From contig NZ_CP017940.1 of assembly GCF_002764115.1 (NCBI RefSeq), positions 1,710,501-1,774,500 of the forward strand: DNA of 64,000 nt. Reading direction: 5' to 3'. This document shows, piece by piece, positions 32,067 to 39,826 of this stretch (its first letter is position 1; every line of letters starts with the position of its first letter). The position numbers and the translations under genes were made by a program. This DNA is from Phyllobacterium zundukense. GTDB taxonomy: Bacteria; Pseudomonadota; Alphaproteobacteria; Rhizobiales; Rhizobiaceae. The notes below the pieces were generated by a model. The model made no database searches. It was not told where the DNA came from and worked only from the letters and a program-made list of their open reading frames with translations.

Positions 32067-32529
32067 TTCCAATTGGTTATGCAAATATGCTGGTAAGCGT
32101 TCAAAAAGAGGGCTTGAGTCACGCTGACGTAACGCGCAGCTACATAATCTAATTAAGTGATCGCAGGTTCAACGCATGAAGACAATAAAAAGCATTCACG
32201 CATGTGTACGAGCAAGCGGGCAGCAGTGGGGGACCTAAGCCGGAAATTCTATAGTCAGTTGAGTTAGGATAGGGCTTAGCACTGTGGATACGGGATGACG
32301 TCTAAAAGAATTTAAAAACACAGGCGAATGCCCTTCTAAGACGCGCTCTACGGAGCGCGTTTTGTTTTTAGCCAGAAACCCATATCGTCAAATCGCCGCT
32401 GGTATTTCCGGTCGCGGGGCGAATTTCATTGTCGCGCGCCGGTGTCCGCCTGGCCAAGTAAACTTGACCCGGACACGAACTTGCTTACCTTGTCGGTTGA
32501 AAAGGATGCTTGGACTTTGGGAGGAGACC
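32067..32529. other. Gene-free stretch with an orphan terminator
   Basis: 463 bases between ridA and the AcoR-like regulator with no convincing protein-coding gene. A strong intrinsic terminator lies at 32341-32370, 275 bases after ridA. The part between about 32150 and 32340 could be the ridA 3' untranslated region or a small RNA. A weak TTGAGT (32115) and CATAAT (32144) are too far apart (23 bases) to be a good promoter. Confidence 0.45.
32341..32370 (+). terminator. Strong orphan rho-independent terminator
   Basis: Perfect 8-bp stem ACGCGCTC (32341-32348) with GAGCGCGT (32353-32360) closed by the stable TACG tetraloop and followed by TTTGTTTTTA. It is the best-formed terminator of the window after the tpiA-eno region, yet no coding gene ends just before it. 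Confidence 0.85.
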
Positions 32530-33504
32530 ATGGCAACGCGGCACGAGGGCTTGCACGCCGAACATATCCAGTCCGCTTTGACCGGGAGTGCCGCTGCCCA
32601 ATCCGCACTGGTGGCATCCTGGGGTCGGTCAATGCGTCTCTACGGTTTGAACCCCGAGCAGGGTTCTCCTCCAAACGTACTCACTGACCGCGAATTGAAA
32701 GATGCGCGCGAGCGGCTGGGATCGTTGATCGCAACGGCAAAGTCGACGCTGGACCGCCTTTATTCCGCTGTCGGTGGTGCGGGCTGCTGTGTCCTGCTGG
32801 CTGACAAGGATGGCGTTCCGGTTGATCGTCGCGGCTACGAAGGAGATGACGCGACATTCTGCAAGATCGGTCTTTGGACCGGAGCAGTGTGGAGCGAAGA
32901 AAGTGAGGGTACGAACGGTATCGGGACGGCACTTGCCGAACAGCGGGCACTGACGATCCACCGCGACCAGCATTTCCGAAGCAAGAATACTACGCTCTCC
33001 TGCACTGTTGCCCCGATATTCGATCACCGCGGACGTCTGATGGCGGCGATTGATGTTTCTTCGGCCCGATCCGATCTGACCGAAGAGTTTGTCAAGCTGA
33101 TTGCTGTCGCGGTCGTAGATGCAGCCCGCCGTGTGGAAGCTGAAAATTTCCGCCTCGCTTTCCCGAAAGCGCGCATTGTTATGGCGCAGCTCGGATTCGA
33201 CGTATGCAACGATCGGGCTGCCAGCGCACTTATCGCAGTGGATGAAGATGATCTGGTCATCGGTGCGTCCAGAACTGCACGCCACTTCCTGGGATTGACC
33301 GACGATACATTGAGCAAACCTCTTCCTGCGGCCAACTTGTTGGGCCAGCATGTCGATGCCGAACGGGAACTGGCCGCCGCTGAACGCAGCGTGATCCGCC
33401 GCGTGCTGGCAAGCGCGGGAGGCAACATCTCGGTCGCGGCTGGGATCATGGGCATGGGCCGCGCAACCCTCCACCGCAAGCTAAAGAAGCTCGGCATTCA
33501 CTGA
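32530..33504 (+). CDS. AcoR-like GAF/Fis transcriptional regulator lacking the AAA+ domain
   Basis: A 324-residue protein with the N-terminal half of AcoR-type activators: the SxxxxxLVASWGRSMRLYGLNPE opening and a GAF sensory domain (about 60-200, with CKIGLWTGAVWSEESEGTNGIGTAL). A short linker leads directly to a Fis-type helix-turn-helix at the C terminus (GGNISVAAGIMGMGRATLHRKLKKLG). The central sigma-54-activating AAA+ ATPase (Walker A, GAFTGA) is missing, so it probably acts on a sigma-70-type promoter. The start at 32530 follows GGGAGGAG. The downstream aldehyde dehydrogenase gene, with a palindrome in between, is the likely target. Confidence 0.88.
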   Translation: MATRHEGLHAEHIQSALTGSAAAQSALVASWGRSMRLYGLNPEQGSPPNVLTDRELKDARERLGSLIATAKSTLDRLYSAVGGAGCCVLLADKDGVPVDRRGYEGDDATFCKIGLWTGAVWSEESEGTNGIGTALAEQRALTIHRDQHFRSKNTTLSCTVAPIFDHRGRLMAAIDVSSARSDLTEEFVKLIAVAVVDAARRVEAENFRLAFPKARIVMAQLGFDVCNDRAASALIAVDEDDLVIGASRTARHFLGLTDDTLSKPLPAANLLGQHVDAERELAAAERSVIRRVLASAGGNISVAAGIMGMGRATLHRKLKKLGIH

Positions 33505-33538
33505 CAGACGTCGGCGCTTGCTCAATCATGTCCCCGAT

Positions 33539-33556
33539 TGTCTCAAAAGTGAGACA
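33539..33556. promoter_or_regulatory. Palindromic operator candidate upstream of the aldehyde dehydrogenase gene
   Basis: TGTCTCA-AAAG-TGAGACA is a perfect 7-bp inverted repeat with a 4-base spacer, 148 bases before the adh start and 34 after the regulator's stop. Its TGTC...GACA ends and size are typical of upstream activating sites bound by Fis-type helix-turn-helix dimers of the AcoR class. No -24/-12 element was found between it and the gene. Confidence 0.6.
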
Positions 33557-33703
33557 CTGTCACGGCCTTGTTCATTGGCACCTGATGACAGCGGCAGTGC
33601 TAACCGCGATCCTTCTCCCAGATGCCGCAGGAGGCGGTATCGAAAAATCGCGCCGTTCCAAGCCTGTACCGATAGGAGGGGATAGCGCCAGGGAGGGTCA
33701 TCC

Positions 33704-35221
33704 ATGAACAAGGTAGAATTCAACCGCACTATCAAACCCAACTTCAAAAAGCGCTATGGCAATTTCATCGGCGGAAAGTTCGTCGAGCCGAAGTCCGGCC
33801 GCTATTTTGAAAATACATCGCCTGTGAACGGCCAGGTTCTTTGTGAAATCGCCAGATCCGATGCGAGCGATGTCGATGCGGCGCTTGACGCTGCTCATGC
33901 CGCCAAGGAAGCCTGGGGCCGCACAAGCCCGGCGGAACGCAGCGTCATCCTTAACAAGATCGCGCAGGTCATGGAAGACAACCTGACGCTGCTGGCTCAG
34001 GCCGAAACCTGGGACAATGGCAAGCCTATACGTGAAACGACAGCTGCCGACTTGCCCCTTGCGATTGATCACTTTCGCTATTTCGCTGGCGTAATCCGCG
34101 CTCAGGAAGGTGGAATCTCCGAGATCGACCACGATACCGTCGCTTACCATTTTCACGAGCCGCTTGGTGTCGTCGGCCAGATTATTCCCTGGAATTTCCC
34201 CATTCTGATGGCCGTGTGGAAACTGGCTCCAGCACTGGCTGCAGGAAACTGCGTCGTTCTGAAACCGGCCGAACAGACGCCGGCCTCAATTCTCGTTCTG
34301 GCAGAACTGATTGGTGATCTTTTGCCGCCCGGCGTTTTGAACATCGTCAACGGCTTTGGACTGGAAGCCGGGAAGCCGCTTGCATCAAGCCCACGAATTG
34401 CCAAGATTGCTTTTACCGGAGAAACGACCACTGGCCGCCTGATCATGCAATATGCAAGCCAGAACCTCATCCCGGTAACACTCGAACTCGGCGGCAAGTC
34501 GCCGAATATATTCTTCAAGGACGTAACCGCCGAGGATGACGATTTCTTCGACAAGGCAATCGAAGGATTTGTCATGTTCGCGCTCAACCAAGGTGAAGTC
34601 TGTACCTGCCCGAGCCGCGCGCTCATTCATGAATCCATCTACGACAAGTTCATGGAAAAGGCGCTAAAGCGTGTCGAAGCGATTGTGCAGGGAGACCCGC
34701 TCGATCCCGCAACGATGATCGGTGCGCAGGCATCCAGCGAACAGCTCGAGAAGATTCTCTCCTACATGGACATTGGCAGGCAGGAAGGTGCCGAGGTGCT
34801 CACAGGCGGCGAGCGCAATGTTCTGGCCGGCGATCTGGCGGGCGGATATTACGTCAAGCCGACCGTATTCAAAGGGCACAACCGCATGCGAATCTTCCAG
34901 GAAGAGATCTTCGGCCCCGTGGTCTCGGTGACAACCTTTAAGGACAATGACGAGGCGCTATCGATCGCCAACGACACACTCTACGGATTGGGCGCGGGCA
35001 TTTGGAGTCGTGACGCCAACACGTGTTACCGCTTTGGCCGGGCTATTCAGGCTGGGCGTGTCTGGACCAACTGCTACCATGCCTATCCAGCTCACGCTGC
35101 ATTTGGTGGTTACAAGCAGTCTGGTATCGGTCGTGAAAATCATCTGAAGATGCTGGATCATTATCAGCAGACCAAGAATATGCTTGTCAGCTACAGCCCT
35201 AAGAAGCTCGGCTTTTTCTGA
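33704..35221 (+). CDS. NAD(P)-dependent aldehyde dehydrogenase (acetaldehyde/ExaC-AldB type)
   Basis: Oxidises an aldehyde, probably acetaldehyde or another short-chain aldehyde, to the acid. The 505-residue length, the opening [16 protein letters not shown], the nucleotide-binding IIPWNFP and the general base Glu261 in [11 protein letters not shown] fit the ExaC/AldB group. So does the catalytic Cys300 in GEVCTCPSR. The CTCPSR context and a neighbouring DUF779 gene are characteristic of alcohol-linked acetaldehyde dehydrogenases. It has a GGGAGGG site and a palindromic operator candidate upstream, so regulation by the adjacent GAF/Fis protein is likely. Confidence 0.93.
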   Translation: MNKVEFNRTIKPNFKKRYGNFIGGKFVEPKSGRYFENTSPVNGQVLCEIARSDASDVDAALDAAHAAKEAWGRTSPAERSVILNKIAQVMEDNLTLLAQAETWDNGKPIRETTAADLPLAIDHFRYFAGVIRAQEGGISEIDHDTVAYHFHEPLGVVGQIIPWNFPILMAVWKLAPALAAGNCVVLKPAEQTPASILVLAELIGDLLPPGVLNIVNGFGLEAGKPLASSPRIAKIAFTGETTTGRLIMQYASQNLIPVTLELGGKSPNIFFKDVTAEDDDFFDKAIEGFVMFALNQGEVCTCPSRALIHESIYDKFMEKALKRVEAIVQGDPLDPATMIGAQASSEQLEKILSYMDIGRQEGAEVLTGGERNVLAGDLAGGYYVKPTVFKGHNRMRIFQEEIFGPVVSVTTFKDNDEALSIANDTLYGLGAGIWSRDANTCYRFGRAIQAGRVWTNCYHAYPAHAAFGGYKQSGIGRENHLKMLDHYQQTKNMLVSYSPKKLGFF

Positions 35222-35243
35222 TTGTCCTGATCAGAATCGACGA

Positions 35244-35270
35244 TCTATGGCGCTGTCGCAGCGCCATAGA
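35244..35270 (+). other. Intercistronic hairpin between the aldehyde dehydrogenase and DUF779 genes
   Basis: Perfect 12-bp stem TCTATGGCGCTG (35244-35255) with CAGCGCCATAGA (35259-35270) and a 3-base loop, lying 10 bases upstream of the GGAGG of the next gene. No T run follows, so it is more likely an RNA-processing or stability element than a full terminator, letting the dehydrogenase mRNA outlast the downstream part. Confidence 0.65.
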
Positions 35271-35292
35271 CGGCCCATTTGGAGGAACATCA

Positions 35293-35634
35293 TTGGAAGA
35301 CAAAGTCAGTGCGACGCCTGCTGCGCTCCAGCTCATAACAACGCTGCAATCTGAATATGGTCCGATCCTGTTTCACCAGTCGGGCGGCTGCTGTGATGGA
35401 TCTTCGCCCATGTGTTACGCACAGGGCGATTTCATTATCGGAGATCAGGATGTTCGGTTGGGCGAAATCGGTGGCGCACCTGTTTACATCAGCGCTTCCC
35501 AATATGATGTCTGGAAGCACACCAATCTGATCATCGATGTCGTACCCGGCCGTGGCGGCATGTTCTCACTCGATAATGGCCGCGAAGTGAGGTTCCTGAC
35601 GCGTTCGAAGATTTGTGCGGTCCCCAACCAATAA
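35293..35634 (+). CDS. DUF779 family protein
   Basis: A 113-residue protein with the DUF779 hallmark Cys cluster SGGCCDGSSPMC (about residues 31-42), then YISASQYDVWKHTNLIIDVVPGRGGMFSLD and RFLTRSKIC at the end. DUF779 genes are regularly found beside ExaC-type aldehyde dehydrogenases, as here; the role is unknown, with a metal- or thiol-related helper being a guess from the cysteines. It starts at a TTG (35293) after GGAGG. Confidence 0.85.
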   Translation: MEDKVSATPAALQLITTLQSEYGPILFHQSGGCCDGSSPMCYAQGDFIIGDQDVRLGEIGGAPVYISASQYDVWKHTNLIIDVVPGRGGMFSLDNGREVRFLTRSKICAVPNQ

Positions 35635-35902
35635 TCGCAATTCGATTTTCATATGCCTTGAAAATCAACGACCGGTTCTGGCGGATATCAGCCTAGTGTT
35701 CTGCCCAAAACATTTGCCACAGCGCCAGACGCATCCGCCAGAGCCTGAAGCGTGGGCCGATCGCCAGACGTGAGAGGGTGGCCCATCCACCAACAACGGT
35801 TTGTGCCCACGACTCCGCGCACCTTTTTGGCAAGCCGGTATTGTCAGTTGTAGGATGATATGTATAGGTTAACGAAACTTCCCTTCTGACTAGCGGGCCA
35901 CG

Positions 35903-36655
35903 ATGGTAAAGAGACGCTCTCCCGTGATTGGCACAGTACAGGCCTTGCCACATCGCGTTGCTGCTATCCTCGGCAAGGAGATATCGTCCGGCGAGCTGCC
36001 GCCGGGCGCGCGCTTACCAACTGAACAACAGCTAACCGAGAAATTCGGAGTTAGCAGAAATGTCATCCGCGAGGCGATCGCCCAGTTGCGTGCCGACGGA
36101 ATGATCGAGGCACGCCAGGGTATCGGCGCGTTCGTCCTCGGGCCGGAGCAGCGAGCCTCCATTCGTATCGATGGCGACGCTTTGAAGAACGTCAACAATA
36201 TGGAGCGCCTTTTTGAGTTGCGCTGCATTCTCGAGGTCGAGGCGGCGGCGCTCGCTGCGGCACGGCGCGATGCCTCCAATCTGGAAGCCATCAGTGCAGC
36301 ACTCGATCGTATGAGCGGCGAGGAACGGTGGGAGGAGGGGAGTATCGATGCGGACCTTGCCTTTCACCGCGAGATCGCGCGGGCGACCGGCAATGACTAC
36401 ATCCATACTTTTATTTCATTCGTGTGCGAACAGATCCGCCGTTCAATCGAATATGCAAGGGTGACAAATCCCCTGCAGGACTTGATCGAGATCAATGTCG
36501 GCGAGCACGTTCGCATCTACGAGGCCTTGGTCAAAGGCGACCCGGAAGCGGCGGGCAACGCCATGCGGGCGCATATCGTCGGAGCCGCTCAAAGGGTCGG
36601 GGTAACGCTGCCGCTCAAGGATAATGCAGTCCATCAATCGGCCAACAGGAATTGA
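35903..36655 (+). CDS. GntR-family regulator, FadR/FCD subfamily
   Basis: A 250-residue regulator: an N-terminal winged helix (PGARLPTEQQLTEKFGVSRNVIREAIAQLRADGMIEARQGIGAFV) and an all-helical FCD effector domain with metal/ligand residues in ADLAFHREIARATGN and the C-terminal HVRIYEALVKGDPEAAGNAMRAHI. This subfamily usually represses catabolic or transport genes until a small acid binds. It heads, with a 4-base gap, the VOC-ABC importer-CodA cluster, which it probably controls. Confidence 0.9.
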   Translation: MVKRRSPVIGTVQALPHRVAAILGKEISSGELPPGARLPTEQQLTEKFGVSRNVIREAIAQLRADGMIEARQGIGAFVLGPEQRASIRIDGDALKNVNNMERLFELRCILEVEAAALAAARRDASNLEAISAALDRMSGEERWEEGSIDADLAFHREIARATGNDYIHTFISFVCEQIRRSIEYARVTNPLQDLIEINVGEHVRIYEALVKGDPEAAGNAMRAHIVGAAQRVGVTLPLKDNAVHQSANRN

Positions 36656-36659
36656 GATC

Positions 36660-37100
36660 ATGAACTTTGGGCAGAAGGTCAAGATAAAGGACGTCTGTTT
36701 GCTGGTCGAGGACATCGAGCGGACGGTGGATTTTTACGTCAACAAGCTTGGCTTCAAGATGCGTCGTCGCGCAGAAGGGTTTGCAGATTTTCACAATGAT
36801 GGCGTGATACTGGCCGCGTGGGAGCTCGGCCATATCAATGCCCACACGGGCGTTTCCAACCGCACGAGCCCGCGAGGAGCGCACAAGGTCTGTATCGCTG
36901 TGGAACTTGGATCGCCTGACGAAGTGGACGGGTATTACAAGTCGCTGACGGCCAGCGGCGTACCGTTCTACGGCGAGCCCGCCGATTACATCTGGAACGC
37001 ACGCTGCGCCTATTTCACCGATCCTGACGACACGCTTTGGGAGCTCTACGCCTGGCTGGACGGAGGGCCGGGTGACTACCACGAAGAACACGCAAAATAG
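36660..37100 (+). CDS. VOC-family (glyoxalase/bleomycin-resistance fold) protein
   Basis: A 146-residue single VOC module with typical motifs: KIKDVCLLVEDIERTVDFYVNKLGFK, a middle HKVCIAVELGSPDEVDGYYKSLTASGV and a closing AYFTDPDDTLWELYAW, including a likely metal-ligand Glu. The reaction is unknown. The ATG at 36660 lies 4 bases after the FadR-type gene stop, so it is in the same transcript as the regulator and probably the importer 65 bases downstream. Confidence 0.85.
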   Translation: MNFGQKVKIKDVCLLVEDIERTVDFYVNKLGFKMRRRAEGFADFHNDGVILAAWELGHINAHTGVSNRTSPRGAHKVCIAVELGSPDEVDGYYKSLTASGVPFYGEPADYIWNARCAYFTDPDDTLWELYAWLDGGPGDYHEEHAK

Positions 37101-37165
37101 CCAAGCGAGGGCTAATCGAAAAGTCAGCTCGCAAGCATCCTAGAACAATAAACAGGAGCAAAACA

Positions 37166-38215
37166 ATGAGTGGGAACAATATCGAATTCAATCGCCGATC
37201 TTTCCTCCAGACAGGATTGGCAGGACTGGCCGCATTTTCACCTGGTATCCAACTTGTTATGTCGAGCGATGCCAAGGCGGCTGGCAAGGTGGTTATCCAG
37301 TATGACTGGCTGATCTCGAATGGCCAGATTGGTGACGTTATCGCCCTTGAAAATGGATACTTCAAGGAGGCAGGACTCGAAGTCGAGTTCAGTCCGGGCG
37401 GCCCCAATGCATCGACAGTGCCGCCTGTCGTGTCCGGTTCGGCTCTGGTTGGCCAGTTTTCAGAAACGCCGCAACTGTTCAGTGCAAGGGCCAATGGTGT
37501 GCCAGTCAAACTGATAGCCTGCGGCTATCGAACGGGGCCGTATGCGTTCACGTCGAAGCCGTCAAAGCCACTGCGTTCAGTTGCTGACCTGAAGGGCCTG
37601 CGTCTTGGTGTACAGCCCACAGCCCGCTTTGTTATCGACGCCATTGCGGCCAAGAACAACATCGACATTAATGAACTGACAATCGTGAATGTGGGCTTCG
37701 ACAAGACGCCGCTTATGCGCGGCGATGTTGACGCGATTGGGGGCTGGATCACCAATACGCAGGCGCTGAGTGTCGTCGGTGCCGATCGAATTGACCTCCT
37801 TGTTCGTGACATGGGCCTTCAATCCTACGCGGATGCCTATTTCGCAACTGACAGCGCCATCGAAAGCGATCCTGAGACCTTGGCGCGTTTCATCGGTGCC
37901 ATAGGCAAGGGGTGGGGATGGACACATGCCAATCCGCAGGATGCTGTTGGCAAATTGGTCTCCGCTCATCCCGAACTCGACAAGGAATGGGAACTGAAGA
38001 CGATCGATCTGGTGCTTAAACTCAGTTTCGATGCAAACACAGCCAAAGACGGTTGGGGTACCTTCGATCCGAAAGCACTGGACGAACAATTGGCACTGCT
38101 CGACAAGATCGGACAATACCCGAACGGACGTCCTGCGCTCGAAGATGTCTACACGCCGAAGATACTTGAGCTGTCGGCGGCTGATCGACCCAAGCTGAAT
38201 GCTCCTGGCGCATGA
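37166..38215 (+). CDS. ABC importer substrate-binding protein, NMT1/THI5-like (NitT/TauT type)
   Basis: Periplasmic binding protein of 349 residues with a Tat-type signal (RRSFLQTGLAGLAAF) and a THI5/SsuA-like fold. Recognisable parts are IALENGYFKEAGLEVEFSPGG, SGSALVGQFSETPQLF and LRLGVQPTARFVID. Relatives bind nitrate, sulfonates, thiamine-precursor pyrimidines or other pyrimidines. The adjacent CodA-like deaminase favours a pyrimidine or similar ring compound. The stop overlaps the start of the ATPase gene. Confidence 0.87.
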   Translation: MSGNNIEFNRRSFLQTGLAGLAAFSPGIQLVMSSDAKAAGKVVIQYDWLISNGQIGDVIALENGYFKEAGLEVEFSPGGPNASTVPPVVSGSALVGQFSETPQLFSARANGVPVKLIACGYRTGPYAFTSKPSKPLRSVADLKGLRLGVQPTARFVIDAIAAKNNIDINELTIVNVGFDKTPLMRGDVDAIGGWITNTQALSVVGADRIDLLVRDMGLQSYADAYFATDSAIESDPETLARFIGAIGKGWGWTHANPQDAVGKLVSAHPELDKEWELKTIDLVLKLSFDANTAKDGWGTFDPKALDEQLALLDKIGQYPNGRPALEDVYTPKILELSAADRPKLNAPGA

Positions 38216-39003
38216 AGAACGAGCATTCGATGCCTCTCGCAATCGAGGCAAGGAAGCTGGATATCGGTTACCGGGGCGAGCACCACGATGTGAAAGTCCT
38301 GTCCGGTCTCGATCTGGAGGTCGAGGCCGGGAGGCTGCTGTGCATTCTTGGGCCTTCCGGCTGCGGTAAATCCACGTTCCTGCGGGTGATCGCCGATCTC
38401 CTCGATCCACTTGATGGAAAGATCAATGTCTTGGGCGAGACACCACATGCGATACGCAGCCGGCGTGACGTCGGTTTCGTCTTTCAGGATGCGGCACTTC
38501 TGCCATGGCGAACAGTGCGTGAAAACGTTTGCCTTCCCCTCATCGTCGGACAGAACAGCCTCACGCGTGAAGTAGCGGACAAAACGGACGAGCTTCTCGC
38601 CATGATGGGACTTGCCGCGTTTGTCGACCGCTATCCGCACCAACTTTCTGGCGGCCAACGCCAACGTGTCGCCATTGCGCGAGCCCTGCTCGGTGAGCCC
38701 CGGGTTCTACTCATGGATGAGCCTTTCGGTGCGCTCGACGAGATCACGCGCGATCGTCTCAACGACGAACTGCTCAACCTGTGGAGGCGCACCGGAACGA
38801 CCATTCTTTTCGTTACGCATTCCATAGCGGAGGCCGTCTATCTCGGCGAACATGTGATTGTATTGGCAGCCAATCCGGGGCGTCTGGTCGCCAATACCGA
38901 TCTCCGACCGATCAAGGCGTCAGGCAATCGCTGTTCGCGCGAGGATCCCGCCATCATCGCCAAAATGGCAGAACTGCGTCAGGCACTGGAGAGGGCTTCG
39001 TGA
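38212..39003 (+). CDS. ABC importer ATP-binding protein (NitT/TauT family)
   Basis: Energy-coupling ATPase of 263 residues: Walker A GPSGCGKST, Q-loop VGFVFQDAALLPW, signature LSGGQRQRVAIARAL, Walker B VLLMDEPFGALDE and switch His in THSIAEAVYLGE. The ALLPWRTV phrase is typical of the SsuB/TauB/NrtD group. Both ends overlap neighbouring genes (ATGA to the binding protein, GTGA to the permease), so the three importer genes are translationally coupled. Confidence 0.94.
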   Translation: MKNEHSMPLAIEARKLDIGYRGEHHDVKVLSGLDLEVEAGRLLCILGPSGCGKSTFLRVIADLLDPLDGKINVLGETPHAIRSRRDVGFVFQDAALLPWRTVRENVCLPLIVGQNSLTREVADKTDELLAMMGLAAFVDRYPHQLSGGQRQRVAIARALLGEPRVLLMDEPFGALDEITRDRLNDELLNLWRRTGTTILFVTHSIAEAVYLGEHVIVLAANPGRLVANTDLRPIKASGNRCSREDPAIIAKMAELRQALERAS

Positions 39004-39761
39004 TCGAACTGAACAAGCCGCTCCCTGTGATGACCAGGACGCTCCTCCCAATTTTCGGCGTGGCTTCCATTCTGGTGGCGTGGCAATTTCTGCTGCCGCT
39101 CGCAGGCGTACCGGCCTACATTGTCCCGACCCCCACGGCGATTGCGGGCGTATTCTCCAAGAATGGGTCGCTCCTGTTTGCCAATCTCTGGCCAACGGTC
39201 GTCGAGGCACTGGCAGGCTTTGTCATCGGCAATATGGCGGCGGTCCTGCTCGCGGTGATTTTTGTCCACAGCCGCGTTCTACAGGCCGCTTATTTCCCGG
39301 TCGTGCTCTTCTTCAACACAATTCCGATTCTCGCACTCTCACCGATCATCATTCTTATCTTTGGACTTGGAATGACACCCAAAATCGTCATTGCGGCGGT
39401 GATCTGCTTCTTCCCGACCCTGGTCAACATGATCCGGGGTCTCAGTTCGGCAAGTTCCAACGAATACGAACTCTTCCATGTGCTTTCGGCAACGCGGTGG
39501 GAGACATTCTGGCGGCTGCGCTTACCCCGGTCCTTGCCAATGCTGTTTGCTTCCTTGAGAATCGCCTCGGCTACCGCGGTTATCGGCGCTATCGTCGGTG
39601 AGTGGATAGGTTCGGACAAAGGACTCGGTGCGCTGATCATCCAGGCGACGTTCAACTATCAATCGGACCGCCTTTATGCAGCGATTGTGTTGTCGTCGGC
39701 TCTTTCGATTATCCTGTTCATGATTGTTGCCTTCTTCGAACGCAGGCTCGTCCGCTACTGA
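39000..39761 (+). CDS. ABC importer permease (NitT/TauT family)
   Basis: Inner-membrane subunit of 253 residues with about six membrane helices and the ATPase-contacting EAA loop around ELFHVLSATRWETFWRLRLPRSLPMLFASLR. The start is a GTG (39000) overlapping the ATPase stop; a longer frame from 38781 lies within the ATPase gene and is not used. Family members are homodimeric, so one permease gene is sufficient. Confidence 0.92.
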   Translation: MIELNKPLPVMTRTLLPIFGVASILVAWQFLLPLAGVPAYIVPTPTAIAGVFSKNGSLLFANLWPTVVEALAGFVIGNMAAVLLAVIFVHSRVLQAAYFPVVLFFNTIPILALSPIIILIFGLGMTPKIVIAAVICFFPTLVNMIRGLSSASSNEYELFHVLSATRWETFWRLRLPRSLPMLFASLRIASATAVIGAIVGEWIGSDKGLGALIIQATFNYQSDRLYAAIVLSSALSIILFMIVAFFERRLVRY

Positions 39762-39826
39762 CGTAGTGAAACTTTAAGTTCTGCGTTATCTTGTTTGTGC
39801 AACTATCGAAGCTAAATAGGTTTTTC

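Noticed and set aside
35693..35953. An 86-codon minus-strand frame between the DUF779 and FadR-type genes, rich in Trp and Arg at its C terminus
   Set aside because: It overlaps the start of the FadR-type gene and has no ribosome site; I briefly considered a transposase remnant, but nothing supports it.
37101..37165. Possible TPP riboswitch before the THI5-like binding protein gene
   Set aside because: Only 65 bases are available and no Thi-box sequence is present.
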